A stretch of 64,000 nucleotides of DNA, from the NCBI GenBank assembly GCA_027924645.1, contig BSBN01000781.1, positions 4,588,001 to 4,652,000 on the forward strand. The letters are read 5' to 3'. Source of the DNA: Cunninghamia lanceolata. Lineage: Eukaryota; Streptophyta; Pinopsida; Cupressales; Cupressaceae. The notes beneath the pieces were generated by a model, which saw only the letters and a program-made list of their open reading frames with translations, was not told the origin of the DNA and made no database searches. Shown here piece after piece: positions 34,881 to 46,462 of the stretch. The position numbers and the translations under genes were made by a program. Position 1 is the stretch's first letter, and the number at the start of each line of letters is the position of its first letter.

Positions 34881-35892
34881 CGATTGAAAACCTGAAGAAG
34901 CAAAGAGTGCTTGTCCTTTTCCTTTGTTTGTCCCATTGGAAATGCCTGTTGTCCCTGTATGTGTAGATGATGATGGTGTCGAAGAAGAGGATGTACTAGG
35001 TGATGATGATGGCATATTTATATTGCGCTTTTGAATAATGTGAGTCAACTCATCAATTTTATTCTCATAACACTTATGCTCATCATGTACTAGTTTCTTA
35101 CAATATGCACACTTTGGTCTATCCTTCTTAGATGATTCCTCCTTGGGAGAGGATGAGGACTTAGGTGATTTGGTTGACTCTTTTGCTTGCTCATTGTTCT
35201 TGAAATCCTTATTTTTTTGTTTCTTGCCTTTGCTAGGTGAAGCCTTTTGATCCTTTGACATACCTTGACTAGCAAGAAGCGCTTGAGGTCTAGGAGACTT
35301 CAATGTGCCCATGTGTACTAACTTAGCTTGCTCCCTTGTGAGTTATGCAACAAACTCATCAAGTGAAGGCATTGTGAAAGCTTTCCCAAAAGCATCCATC
35401 ATAGCATAAAAGGTAGAAATAAAAATTGAATAGTCAGGACCAAGCTTGGAAAGGATTGAAAGAATCAATTGAGTGTGCTCTTTAGTCAATTCCACATTGT
35501 TTGAGCTAGAATCTAAGTGACTTTAGATTTGTGAAGAAGTCTTGGATGCTTGTAAAATCAGTTGGATTCAAACCAATTAATTCATTCTCCAATTTGAAAC
35601 CTCTCATAGTATCTTGTTTACCAAAAAGATTTTCTAAGGTAGTCCACACTTCATTAGGTGTAGTACAAGATTCAATATGAAAAAGAAGATCATGAGAGAT
35701 AGACAATCATTGTGTTCCATAGGATTGATCACATCTATTGTACCACTTTCTCTTTTGTGCAGTTGTTGTTGGTTCAATTTCTGTACCCATTGTTACTCTA
35801 TGTATTTTCAAACTTCTTAAATGAATCTCCATTTTAGTTTTCCACTCATGATAGTTATATGGTGTGAGTAGAGGAAGTTTGTTTGGATCCAT
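34880..35892 (-). pseudogene. COP-1 gag
   Basis: The start is the ATG at 35892: MDPNKLPLLTPYNYHEWKTK, the N-terminal signature of copia gag (LTPYNYHEWK). Then HRVTMGTEIEP, ISHDLLFHIE, NEVWTTLENLFGKQDT (UBN2-like capsid core) and a Lys/Ser-rich linker. The zinc knuckle is CAYCKKLVHDEHKCYE (near 35120). Stops occur after about 60 residues and near 35506. It would form the particle shell and bind RNA. Confidence 0.87.
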
Positions 35893-38027
35893 GATGCAAG
35901 AGTACAAAAATGAACACAAGTACAACCCCCCATGTTACACAATCAAAGAGATCACCCCCCCAAAAAAGAATGATTGTGGCACTTTATACTTAGTGCGATT
36001 TACAATCATCCTCAAGGGACCAAAAATGGGAAAGTATAAAAATCTCTTAAAACATAGATCCAAGGGAGATTACAATCACTCATAGTGATTTATTAGAGCA
36101 AATAAATCCCTCCAAAACAAATTTCACTTCCTCAAGTGTCAAAATACCCAAGTTATCACTCAAAAGCCAAAAAATTGACAAATGAAATAAAATGAACCTA
36201 GAGTAGAATCTAAGAAAAGTGCATGATGGATTTGAAGACCTCCTAAATACCTTTCTGATGCCACAAGAAATGAGAAAATCAAATATCATGGCAAAAAGTT
36301 GTGAGCTCAGAAGTGAAAAACAAAGATCTATCTTCAAACTATTGTAGTAGTCACCGATAGTAGAAAATTAGAAAACTACTAACACCACTGTGAAGTTCTC
36401 TCTGTTAGCTTTCCAACGATATCTTGTTTTCCCAATTTGGCCTTTATGGGGAAAAGTTATGCAAAAAAGAAAAAAAACCCCTATTTAGGGCTTTGAAGGG
36501 CCAAGAAGGACCCCTGGCGCTGACGCAGTACTGATGTCAGCAAGTACTCACTAGAATATACTCTGTGATCCTGAAATATTCTCTGTAGGAGAAAAAATGC
36601 CTGGTTTGACTAAAAAACCACCCTAGAAAATGGAAACTGCCTAAGTTTTCTTCAAAACCACCTTGATTTTGTTGAAAAATGCTGTTGGATAGTCTGAAAC
36701 TATTTGTATTGTAGATGTTGACAGAGAGGTTTTAAAATTGGCCAACGAGATGCAAAGGCCGGTGGTTAGTTTTTAAGGCCACTTGAATGTGATCTAAAAA
36801 TCTACCAAACGTTAGATGCCAGTCACCGACCGCTGAATTATTAACAGGTACCGTAGCATTGATTTGAAAACTGCCTGTAGTGAGGTTGTTTAGACGACTA
36901 TCGGTGATATGATTTGGCTGCCGATATGCCAAACTGTTTGACATAAACAAGCCACTAAAGCTAAGGGAACAATTGATGAGTTGGAAAATTTTGGCATGAA
37001 TTTTCTTCAGTGTGTGACAATTTTGAACACCCGTTGATAGGAACAACCAATCGGATTTTTAGATTCTGGTGTGATTCTTCTATGGTGTGAGACAATTAAA
37101 CTACAGAACAATGCTTAGATCCACTGCTTGTGCTATTAGAATATTGTTTGAAGACCATTGATTTGTTTGAGCAGGTGGTTTTAACACTACTGGGCGTGTG
37201 GTTTTGCAGTGCCAGGTAAAGATTCCTGCTGACTAGTAATTGTAGATGCCACCAGTCTCAATAGCTGACTATGTGTGATGGGATGAATTGACCACCACTT
37301 GAAGTTGCAGACCAATCGCTAGTGGATATGAGTTCTGTGGAATATGAGTTTGGTGGGTCCCACGCCACGTGACGCCTGCCAAATGCTCTGTGTACCCCTA
37401 CAGTAGATGCGACAGGGTAGATGTACCCTATACAAAACAAAATACTCCACAGAAAACAATAATAACTAGCAATTAATGAAAAAACCCTACAATTATTATT
37501 ATTATTTTTTACCTGATGGATGACGCCGATTCATACTACGCCGATGCAGACCTTGCATAGGGAGAATATTCTCTGTGACAAGGAATATTCCCTGTAGTCT
37601 GTATGGGGCTGTAGTGTAATTTTGTTTTTTGCTTTTTGCGACAATAACAGATTTTGGCCTTTGGATAGTGGCTTACTAATTTGGCTGCTCTGGACACAAT
37701 GATGATGTCTGATTTGGGCCAAACTACTCCGAAATTGCTGGTACCTTCCAGATCACGTCAAAGAGCCCCAAATTGAAACCCTTGTCAATTTCACTTCCGA
37801 TGTCTGATTTGGATGAAACAAAAGGCAATCTTGACTATTTTTGCTGCTCTGGATGCAATGGTGAAGTTTGATTTGCAACAACACACATAGAAATGTACCT
37901 GCAATACAAGGGTAAGAAAGGGAAACCTTCACAAAACTAGTATTTCTATCAAGTTTTTATGATTCTCCAGGTCATCATTCGATGCAAGAGAAGAGCATAC
38001 TCAACTATCAAGATCCACCATGAATTG
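35893..38027 (-). other. COP-1 leader, unusually long (~2.1 kb), no gene recognised
   Basis: With GYP-4 removed this runs from the gag start back to the primer-binding site at 53600. Copia leaders are usually far shorter. It contains scattered short open frames on the minus strand (36337-36080, 37046-36732, 37440-37258, 37722-37531) without known motifs and a higher G+C stretch near 37250-37420. It could be a captured sequence or an accumulated leader. Confidence 0.5.
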
Positions 38028-38404
38028 TGTTACGGGAAAATGTGGATAATATCAATAATATATAATAACCCAATAACTCAATAGAAAATGCAATAATCAA
38101 GATTATAACACAAAGAAAGATACCTTGCAAACCTTATTACTTCGTGGTTTCCATTGGTTGCCTAATCTCAATTGATCTCATTGTATGTGAATGAAGCCCT
38201 CAGAAAGCACACTTCCTTGCTTTGTTCTTCAAGATGACAATAGAGAAACGAATATGATAGTTCTTGTAATGAAGAGGATCTTCAATACAATAAAAAGAGT
38301 GATCGTAAGCTATGGAATGGTGTTGGGTGCCAAAGGCGCATTGTGAATTCTACAGAGTAAGTTTACTAAAAGCTCGGATGATTGAAATGGAGGAATAGGG
38401 GTTG

Positions 38405-38412
38405 TATTTATA
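38405..38412 (-). promoter_or_regulatory. TATA box in GYP-4 3' LTR
   Basis: Minus strand CAAGCCTATAAATAC. It places the end of U3 near 38380. The same 14-base phrase occurs on the plus strand at 39400-39413. Confidence 0.65.
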
Positions 38413-38769
38413 GGCTTGTGAGAGAGAAGATCAACAGTGTAGAATGAACAAGAGGATCAACGGTTGAGGAAACTTGAGAGGATGTGGACGAATAGGAAGA
38501 GGACAAGTGTCCTGGTCCTTCATGCAATAGGGTAGTTAACAAAAATAGACTGAAGAGTTAACTGAGAGGATTGATTAGTTAATAGAAATAGACTAATCAG
38601 TTAAGTGAATTGATTAATTAGTTAAATGATTTGAAGTGGAGGATAAATAGTACATGTGGGTGAGAGAACAAATTATTAAATATTAAAATCATTAATTAAG
38701 TGTGCACATGGATTTGCATGGATTAATTTTGGTGTTAATCCATTTTTAAGAGGAAATAGAATAATTTAA

Positions 38770-39060
38770 ATAAATGTTTTGATTTATTTAAATATAAAGG
38801 ATGTTAAGTTTAGACGAACTTAATTAAATAATTAGACATTATTTAATTTAGAGGAATTTTGGAAGAATTAATTAAATGATTTGGTTTTATTTAATTTAGA
38901 TGAACTTGGAGGATTTTAATTAAATAAATGAATTTATTTAATTTGGAGGAACTTGGAGGATTTAATTAAATAAATTATTTTATTTAATTTTGTGGAGGAA
39001 TGTGAATCAGATAAATAAATTGATTTATTTATTTATTGATAGAGGAATTAAACTGAAATA
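38770..39060. repeat. palindromic A/T module array in U3 of the GYP-4 3' LTR
   Basis: Five or six tandem modules of roughly 45-60 bp, each with aattaaataa ... ttatttaatt facing inward and gaggaacttggagga-like spacers between. The 5' LTR has one more module. Confidence 0.75.
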
Positions 39061-39112
39061 AATATTAGAAATATTTATTTAGACAGAGTCATGTCACTTT
39101 TAGGTGTATACA

Positions 39113-39127
39113 TTTTTCCCCTCTTTC
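39113..39127 (-). other. GYP-4 polypurine tract
   Basis: Minus strand GAAAGAGGGGAAAAA directly abuts the 3' LTR start TGTATACACC. Confidence 0.92.
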
Positions 39128-39405
39128 ATGCAATGTGTTTTATCACGTTGTTTCAAAGAATAAGATTTTCTGATACTGATACATGCCCCAGTTTGCCCCT
39201 AGTATAGGTTACGATGACAGGATGCCCCCTCAGGATATTGGATGGGAGGAAAAGGGCCAAAGGACGTGAGACAGACAATCTCATGATGAAGAAGGTTGAA
39301 CTGTTAGGTTAGGGTGAAGAAAACAGGTTACGGTTTGAGAAAATGGAGGAGAAAGGGTGTGGATAGCAGGTTAGGTCACCACACAGCCAGTTAGGGTTGC
39401 AAGCC

Positions 39406-39413
39406 TATAAATA
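39406..39413 (+). promoter_or_regulatory. TATA box of the putative antisense gene
   Basis: Plus-strand TATAAATA lies 100 bases before the ATG at 39513. The surrounding CAAGCCTATAAATA is identical to the LTR core promoter on the opposite strand. Confidence 0.5.
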
Positions 39414-39512
39414 GAAGCAGAGGCCACAATCCTAGTCATTTGCACACTTGTCATTTGGAGAGAAGCTTCTAGGAGAGTTTGTAGAGCACAGGAGCTAGCA
39501 GTCAGCACAGTG

Positions 39513-40428
39513 ATGGATCTTCCACACGAGGAGCACTGGTTTGAGAGGGTCCAACGGTTCAGATGGCCAACAGAGGCAAGACCTCCAGTATGTACATCAA
39601 AATTTTTAGCCTAGGGTCATTTTTTACCCTAATAAATGCTAGAAAAAGCTTACTTGAATGAATGCATAGAACTGCAGTTCGACACATTTGTTAGTTGAAA
39701 CTGCACATTTGTTGTAGTTCAGCGCATCTACAATGTGAGTCAGTATATTTGTTCTGTGAATCCACGCATCTATGAAGAAGTTGTGCATGCATGATATCTA
39801 GCTACACTTTTGTTTATTCAGCATGTCTATTAGTTAAAGCTATGCATTTGTACTAGAATTGCGCATCTACTCAAAAGTTTGGTGCATATGCCTGATTCGG
39901 CGCATGTGCCTTGATACTACGCATTTGCAACCTATTTCAGCACATTTGTGTTTTGATACTCAATTACTTAGCAAAATTGACTCAATTGGCATCTTGATCG
40001 ATGCGTCAATTGATAAGTAATCTCTGAGATTGATAGAATCTAGACAAGAGATGATAAGCTTGTTTTGATCAATTTGATATGTTAAATAAGTGATAGGATA
40101 GTTTGATAGTTGAGCAGGTTTGCTTAGATATAGTTATGGTTGATGCATTGCTTTGCATGATTTGCAGGAGGATATTTCAAATACTCTGATGTTGGGAGAG
40201 CTAGCTAGAGCTCAGGTGTAGACACAATATTACAGAGGTTTGTATCGCGGGGTGGTGCTGGCTGATCAAAGGGCACCTAGTTATAGGATCCAGTCAGTGG
40301 GATTGTCTGCACAGAGGGTAGATGGATCATGCTCAGGAGCATCAGTTATGAGCCCACAACAGTTTGGGTTAGGTCGCAGTGGAGGAGGACGAGGGGACAG
40401 TGCTGGGAGTAGCATCACACAACAACAG
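39513..40428 (+). pseudogene. putative spliced antisense gene in the 3' region of GYP-4
   Basis: On the plus strand, opposite to gag-pol, an ATG at 39513 opens 25 codons (MDLPHEEHWFERVQRFRWPT...). They end in phase 0 at a GTATGT donor (39588). A 580-base intron ends in a T-rich tract and TTTGCAG (40167). The second exon (40168-40428) opens in the same phase, gives EDISNTLMLGELARAQV, a TAG stop at 40219-40221, then an otherwise open stretch (QSVGLSAQRVDGS, Gly/Arg/Ser/Gln-rich tail) to an AACAG|GTTAGC donor. Antisense ORFs between pol and the 3' LTR are known in Tat-lineage elements. The family of this product is unknown to me, and the stop suggests this copy is dead or that the start differs. 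Later exons were not found. Confidence 0.5.
39665..39965 (+). repeat. degenerate ~29-bp array in the antisense intron
   Basis: Repeated plus-strand phrases of the form cagcgcatctacaa, tgcacatttgttgt, cacgcatctatga and tgcatatgcctga at about 25-30 base spacing. The orientation is inverse to the similar arrays at 50730-50965 and 52150-52400. Confidence 0.6.
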
Positions 40429-43047
40429 GTTAGCTGTGATCTTTCATACATTTTTGTACTTGCACATACATTATTTTGATGGCTCATGGATAGCCTGCTA
40501 TATGTATATCCCATTGTTTATTTTGTATAGTTATTGAGGAACATATCATTACCATTTTGTATGTATGTAAAGACCTTGTTATGATGTGACTCATGGATGA
40601 CAGATTGATATTGTACACTTGGACACTTTTATTGTTTATATGATGATGCAACTTATGACCTACATGTATGTTGCTTATGTTATGATTCATGGATGCATTT
40701 TACTTGTTATGCTTATATGTGATGCATATGTTTTTATGACACTTTATATACAGTTACTATGGCCTATATGTATGATGTTTATGTGATGATTATGGATACA
40801 ATTTACTTACGATGTATATATGCTTGTTTTTGATGTTTTTCTGATGGGATATTAGGCATGCAATTATGTTATGATGACAAAAATGTATATGGATGATTTT
40901 AATGCACCTATATGTATGCACCTATTTGGTCACATTCTATGATGAGCTAATCCAGACATTGTGATTATAGCTATGTTTTTAATGTTTTATGGTTAAATGC
41001 AATGATATGTTGACTTATGCAGCTATATGTATGCAAATGATTTAATCAAGTTAATGATTATTTCACTTAATGCAAGATGATAACAAACTAATGACTTAAT
41101 GAACTTATATGAATGCAAATGATCTAATCAAATTAATGACTATTTCACTTAATGTAAAATGAGTACAAACTGATGACTTAATGCACTTACATGAAGGCAA
41201 ATGAACTAATCAAATTAATGACTATTGCACTTAATGTAGAATGATTATATGTTTTTGATATGTCCAAGTGTATGCAATCAAAGTAGAAAAGACTCGATAG
41301 GAGACACAAAGATAGATAGAAAGCAAATTTTGACAGAAGAATGACTCGATAGGACTCACAAGCTTTTGTAAACACTGACACTGTGAATCAATTTTTTATT
41401 GATGGATGGTATGCGAAATGGATGTATTTATGGAAATATTATGGATACAAATATATGTCATCTTGATATTGCAAGTATTTTGAAGTGCTTGTTTCATCAT
41501 TGGGAACTTTTTTTTGTTTCTTTTCTCTTTTGAAATGTTGTAAGAAAATACAAACATCTAGGTATAATTGAACTGAGATGACTTGAGTATTACTTACATG
41601 GATTTTGATATAGCAATTTGATACAAGCATCTAGTCAAAATTGAATCTAGATGACTTGATTATTTCTTGCATTTCAATAGACAAGTATTTCCCCCTTTCA
41701 TGTTTAGACCTCTGGAGTCTTCGATGATCTTTTGTTGATCATGTTGTTAGACAAAAGTCGTCACATTACCAAAGATTGATCCACAAACAGAAAACAAAGA
41801 AAATGATTATGCCCCATCATAGCTTCTCTAGTTTTAATGACATCGTCAAGTAGCATAGAAAGACATAATAACAAAAATCAAGACTCTTAAAGTTAACCTA
41901 CTCACAAACACAAAACATTCTTGCATTAGATGTGTCTTCTTGCCATAATTGAGATAAAATCATTTTGAGTGTTGAGGCACTTGTTCATTTTGCTTTGGAT
42001 AGGTTGATGTCTTTGCGTCAAAATTTCTATTTGGAAGTGTGCTTTGTTGCACGTTCGCATCTAATGAAAGGTATCATAATCCTTATTGGTGTCCTCTTAG
42101 AACATGTGGCATTCAAGAATCCAAATCCATAACCAGGTTGAGGACTTGCCCCCAGTCAGACAAAAGGATCAACTTTATTATGGATGAAATGACAAACTGA
42201 TAGGAAGAAATGGACCCTAAGGGACTAACCTAGTGCCTCAGTGGCTCATTGCTAAATGGCCTTGCCTATGTGATGACACAGAGGCAACGTAGTTCAGGGT
42301 GAACTTTGTGGACCTATGACCTAGGCAATGGGAAATGGTGCGGATGCAGACGAACCAGCGGATGGGTGAAAAGGGGTATGGAATGGATGGGAAAGGAGAG
42401 AGCCTTAGGGGCACATCGATGATGGCCTTGCCTACATGATAGCTTAGAGGCGATGCAGTTTGACAATGGTTCAATGGATTGTCTCAAGACAGATGACATG
42501 ATGGACACAAGTCTAGATTGGTAGCTTTGACGACAGAAGGTGATAAAGACAAGCGAACAACAAGACATGGTAGGTATATTGATGTGATCAAGTAAATACT
42601 GTTTAGGAGGTATGAATGAGGGACAAGGTTGGAAAAGATGGAGAAGGTGGTTTATCACAAGTAGTGCCTGTTTACTAGGTTTTCACCAGTTGCTTTTATT
42701 TGCACGATAGCCAAAATACACATGACGCCTATTTGCTAGGTTTTCATCATGGTACCTATCCAAGGCACCTATTTGCCAGGTTTTCACCTTAGGACAATTT
42801 TTTTGTTGTTTTTCCATTTTTTTATTTTGTTGTTGTTTTGTTTTGTTTTGATGTTTTTTTGTTGTTTTTGACTCCCTTGCATTAGGGTTTAGGTGCAAAA
42901 TTTGTAAAAATTCATGCTGTTGATGGGATCATCAAACAGTTCACCTTTTGATGTAGCCAATTGACATGTACATAACCCATAGGCAGCAATGATGACATAA
43001 GGACCAAGCCAGTTGGGTTAAAACTTGCCTTTCTTTTCTCGATCTTA
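40429..43047. other. GYP-4 3' non-coding region with several short repeats
   Basis: AT-rich, with atgtatgatg-rich sequence (40440-41000), an 82-bp tandem repeat (41034-41280), a diverged ~166-bp duplication (ggccttgcctaygtgat near 42256 and 42422) and three copies of a 20-base phrase cctatttgctaggttttcac (near 42666, 42727, 42767). Long T/GT-rich run at 42788-42870. No recognised plus-strand exon beyond 40428. Confidence 0.55.
41034..41246 (+). repeat. 82-bp tandem repeat, about 2.6 copies
   Basis: Units start caaatga at 41034, 41116 and 41198 and run through ctaatcaaattaatgactat with a few substitutions each. Confidence 0.85.
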
Positions 43048-44250
43048 TTAATTGCGGGGGTTTTCCTTAAGCACCAAATCACCAACATTGAATACCTTGG
43101 GACATACTTTGTGGTTGTAACTTCTAGACATCCTTTGTTGATAAGCCTTGAGATGGTTAAGGGCCTGTTGCCTTCTTTCCTCTAGCAGCTCTAACTCTTG
43201 AAGTCTAGACACTCTATACTCTTCATTTGTTATGAGGCCTTTTAACGATACTCGCAAGGATAGGATCTCGACTTCAATGGGCAAGATGGCTTTAGGTCCA
43301 TAGACCAGAGAGTATGGTGTTACACCTATGGGTGTGTGAATACTTATGTGGTAGGCCCACAACGCAGGATTCAATTGGATGTGCCAATCACAATCGGTAT
43401 CCTTGATAGTCTTTTTCAAGATTTTTAAGATGGTTTTATTTGATGCCTCCGCTTGGCTATTTCTTTGGGGGTAATATGGGGTGGAAAAGAGGTGTTGGAT
43501 ATGGAATTTGTCACATAGTTCTTTGACATCCTGGTTTTTGAATGGTCATCCATTATCATTGAAAATGGATAAAGGGATATAAAAGCAGCAAATGATGTAG
43601 TTTAGGATGAAAGAAGCAATATGTTTGCCTGTGACATTGGCAAGGGGTATAGCTTCAATCCACTTTGTAAAGTACTCAGTGGCAGTGATTATGAATTTAT
43701 GGCTGCTGGATGATGGAGGGTGGATCTTGCCCACTAAGTCGAGTCCCCATTGACAGAAAGGGGAGTCGCTAAAGGCTGCAGCTCATGTGCTAGTGCATGT
43801 ATCAGGTTTCCATGGATTTGGCATTTCTTGCACCTTTTTACAAAATGATAGGAATTTTATTCCATAGTTGGCCAGTAGTACCCCATGTGTATGAGTTTCT
43901 TAGCGAGGGTAGGACCACTAGAGTGGGTCCCACATATACCATCATGCACTTCGCTTAGGGTAGTTTGATATTCCTCACTATCGAGACACCTAAGGAGAGT
44001 ACCATCAAGACTGCATCGATATAAGGTATTGGCAATAATGGCATAATGAGATGCTTGGTGAATGAAGGTTTTCTTTTGGTTATTTGAGAGATCAGGTGGT
44101 AGGGTATTCTCTTTAAGATAGGCAAATACTTTTCCATATAGGGTGGAGTCAGATCCTACAATGTGGCAAATGATGTGGGATTCGGGAGTGTCGTATGCAG
44201 GATGGGACACTGGCTCTACCAAGAACTCATAGCATGATTGATTATTAAGG
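43048..44250 (-). pseudogene. GYP-4 integrase
   Basis: N-terminal zinc module (HDGICGTHSSGPTLAKKL then GYYWPTM, near 43960-43860). The core shows KFIITATEYFTKWIEA, where the Asp expected before YFTKW is Glu, then SIFNDNG and YYPQRNSQAEASNK with the catalytic Glu kept. The C-terminal part (43419-43048) has WAYHISIHTPIGVTPYSLV, LVYGPKAILPIEVE and FNVGDLVLKE. Stops occur near 43545, 43735-43760 and elsewhere. No chromodomain, as expected for Tat. This protein would join element DNA to the host genome. Confidence 0.88.
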
Positions 44251-44640
44251 ATGTCGAGGAGACATGCAATCATTGCCATGGCGTCTGTTACTTTGTTCTC
44301 TATCCTTGGTATCTGCTCAAAAGAGATCTCAACAAAGTACTCTTTGAAGTTGTCTACCATTCATTTGTATGGTATTAACTTCTCATCCTTTGTTTGGTAG
44401 TCGTCGTTCACTTGGTTGATAACTAGTTGTGAGTCACCATACACCTGAAGTTCTTTGATGTTCCATTCAACTGCTAGCTTGATGGCAATGACTAGGGCTT
44501 TGTACTCTACCACATTGTTAGTGCAAGGAAAGAGTAATCTATATGATTTTGGAATGGTGTCACCACTAGGTGTGATCAATAAGATACCTGCCTTAGACCC
44601 ATGCTGAGTATAGGAGCCATCAAAGTAGAGTTTTTAGGTT
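44250..44640 (-). pseudogene. GYP-4 second RNase H domain (archaeal-type, aRH)
   Basis: Downstream of the usual RNase H a second RNase H fold appears: ITPSGDTIPKSYRLLF, NNVVEYKALVIAIKLA, ELQVYGDSQLVINQV, and after a stop IPRIENKVTDAMA. The Glu of VEYKA, the Asp of YGDSQ and the Asp of VTDA match the catalytic set of class I RNase H. An extra RNase H between RNase H and integrase is established for Tat-lineage plant gypsy elements. Confidence 0.85.
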
Positions 44641-44647
44641 GTTGTTG

Positions 44648-46462
44648 TTATGTGAAGGAATCGTCTAGAAATTTCAAGCTCAAAGGTTTATCATCTATTA
44701 AAGGTGCATCAACCAACTGATCTGCAAGTACTTGACCCTTTATGGCACACCTATCTACATACTCAATGTCAAACTCACTAAGAAGCATGACCCATTTGGA
44801 TAATCTACCTATAAGGGCAGCTTTGTTGAGCAAATACTTTAGGGGATCAATTTTTGCTACTAGCTTGATGGAATGCGATAGCATGTAATTTCTCCATTTT
44901 TGTGAAGTGAAGACCACAACAATGCATGCTCTTTCGATTGGCATGTATTGTATCTCATAGCCAACTAGTGTTCTATTGATACAATAAATTGCTTGTTCTT
45001 TCCCTTCATGATTTTGCTGTGCAAGGAGAGCTCCCAGAGATGTTGGTGTGGTGGAGATATAAAGTAGCAGAGGCTTACCTTGAATCGGTGGCATCAATAC
45101 AGGTGGTTTAATGAGATACTCTTTTAACTTTTGAAATGCCTGTTCACATGAATCATTCCATTTAAAAAGGGTGTTCTTATGTAGGAGGTGCATGAATGGG
45201 TGACACTTGTCTGTCAATTGAGAAATGAAACTTTTGATAGATTGCAGTTTTCCCTGTAGAGACCTTAGTTGACTGACATTTTTGGGAGGTGGCATTTCCA
45301 TGATGGCCTTCACCTTAGCTAGGTCAAATTTAATTCTATTTGCAGACACGATGTATCCTAGAAGCTTTCCAGATGTGACTCTGAATATGCACTTCTTTGG
45401 GTTGAGGTGCACATTGAACTGTTCCAACCTTATGAAGATTTTGTCTAATATTGCCAAGTGTCCTCTTTTGAGTGATTTTGCCAAGATGTCATCTACATAA
45501 TCTTCCATTATGGTGTGCATCATGTCGTGGAAGATTGTGGTCATAGCTCTTTGATATGTTGCCCCTGCATTTTTCAATCCAAATGGCATGACACACCAAT
45601 AGTAGGTACCCCATGGCAATGTAAATACAGTCTTGTGTTGATCCTTAGGTGCAATTTTGATCTAGTTGTATCCAAAGAAACCATCCATTAGCGATAGTAT
45701 AGTGCACCGTATCGTGAGATCTACAATAATATCAATGTTTGGCAAATGGAAATCATCTTTTGGATAAGCTTTATTTAGGTCCCTGAAGTCATTACATAGT
45801 TGAACTCTTCCATCTAGTTTGGCAACTAGCACTATATTTGAAATCCACTCAGGATAGTCTATTGGTTTGATGAACCTGACATTTAGCAGCTTCTTCAGTT
45901 CTTCTTTTACCATGAGGGCGACATGCGGGTGCATCTTCCTAAGTTTTTTATTAACTGGCTTAGCTCTTGGAGCTAAGGATAAATGATGCATTATGAGATT
46001 TGGATCTAGCCCTAGCATATCCACATATGACCAAGCAAAGTTGATTTGTTTCCTTTTGAAGAATCTAGTGAACTCTGGCTTTTCTTGTGTAGTTAAAGAT
46101 TGTGCCATATGGATCATCCTTGGATTGTCATGTGTACTGACATTGATTTGCTCTACTGGTTCTATAAAGATTGAGGATCTCTCCTGATGTGTTAGATTGG
46201 GGAGATGGTCAATCCTTTCATCCTTCAGCACCTCAGAGAGGTTTTCATCATTGGATATGTCTTTCATGTTTTTACTATTTTCACGATCTAACACTACCGC
46301 ATAGCGATTTTCACCATTAGATCTTTCTTTAATTTTTACATTTTTGAGACTGAAAGGCTTGGCACTCTCTCCAAAATAAGACTTGTCATTGAGTTCTATG
46401 GCATAGCCAACCCTGTGATCCCCTACGGGTATATGGTCTCTAAGATCTAGAAAGTCTCTCAT
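44648..46462 (-). pseudogene. GYP-4 reverse transcriptase and first RNase H
   Basis: Frame 46462-45662 gives the pre-RT linker, WSYVDMLGLDPNLIMHHL, KPIDYPEWISNIVLV and NDFRDLNKAYPKDDF. After a stop, frame 45619-44648 continues with YYWCVMPFGLKNAGATYQ, the active site MEDYVDDILAKS (YVDD intact) and the RNase H portion KPLLLYISTTPTSLGALLAQ, in which the first catalytic Asp is not evident (YIST). Degeneration of this first RNase H is common when the second one is present. The 323-residue frame is among the best-preserved coding stretches in the window. Confidence 0.9.

Larger units (their letters stand above)
38028..39112 (-). repeat. GYP-4 3' LTR
   Basis: Minus strand TGTATACACC...CCCGTAACA. 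It is 55 bp shorter than its partner because one palindromic module (around 53270-53325 in the partner) is absent. About 6% substitutions over the ~520 bp I compared. Confidence 0.94.

Noticed and set aside
38405..38412. antisense open frames over LTR palindromes as genes
   Set aside because: AT-rich palindromes with no frame conserved between the two LTRs.
40281..40514. 77-residue minus-strand frame opposite the antisense exon 2
   Set aside because: A shadow of the Gly/Ser/Gln-rich plus-strand frame.
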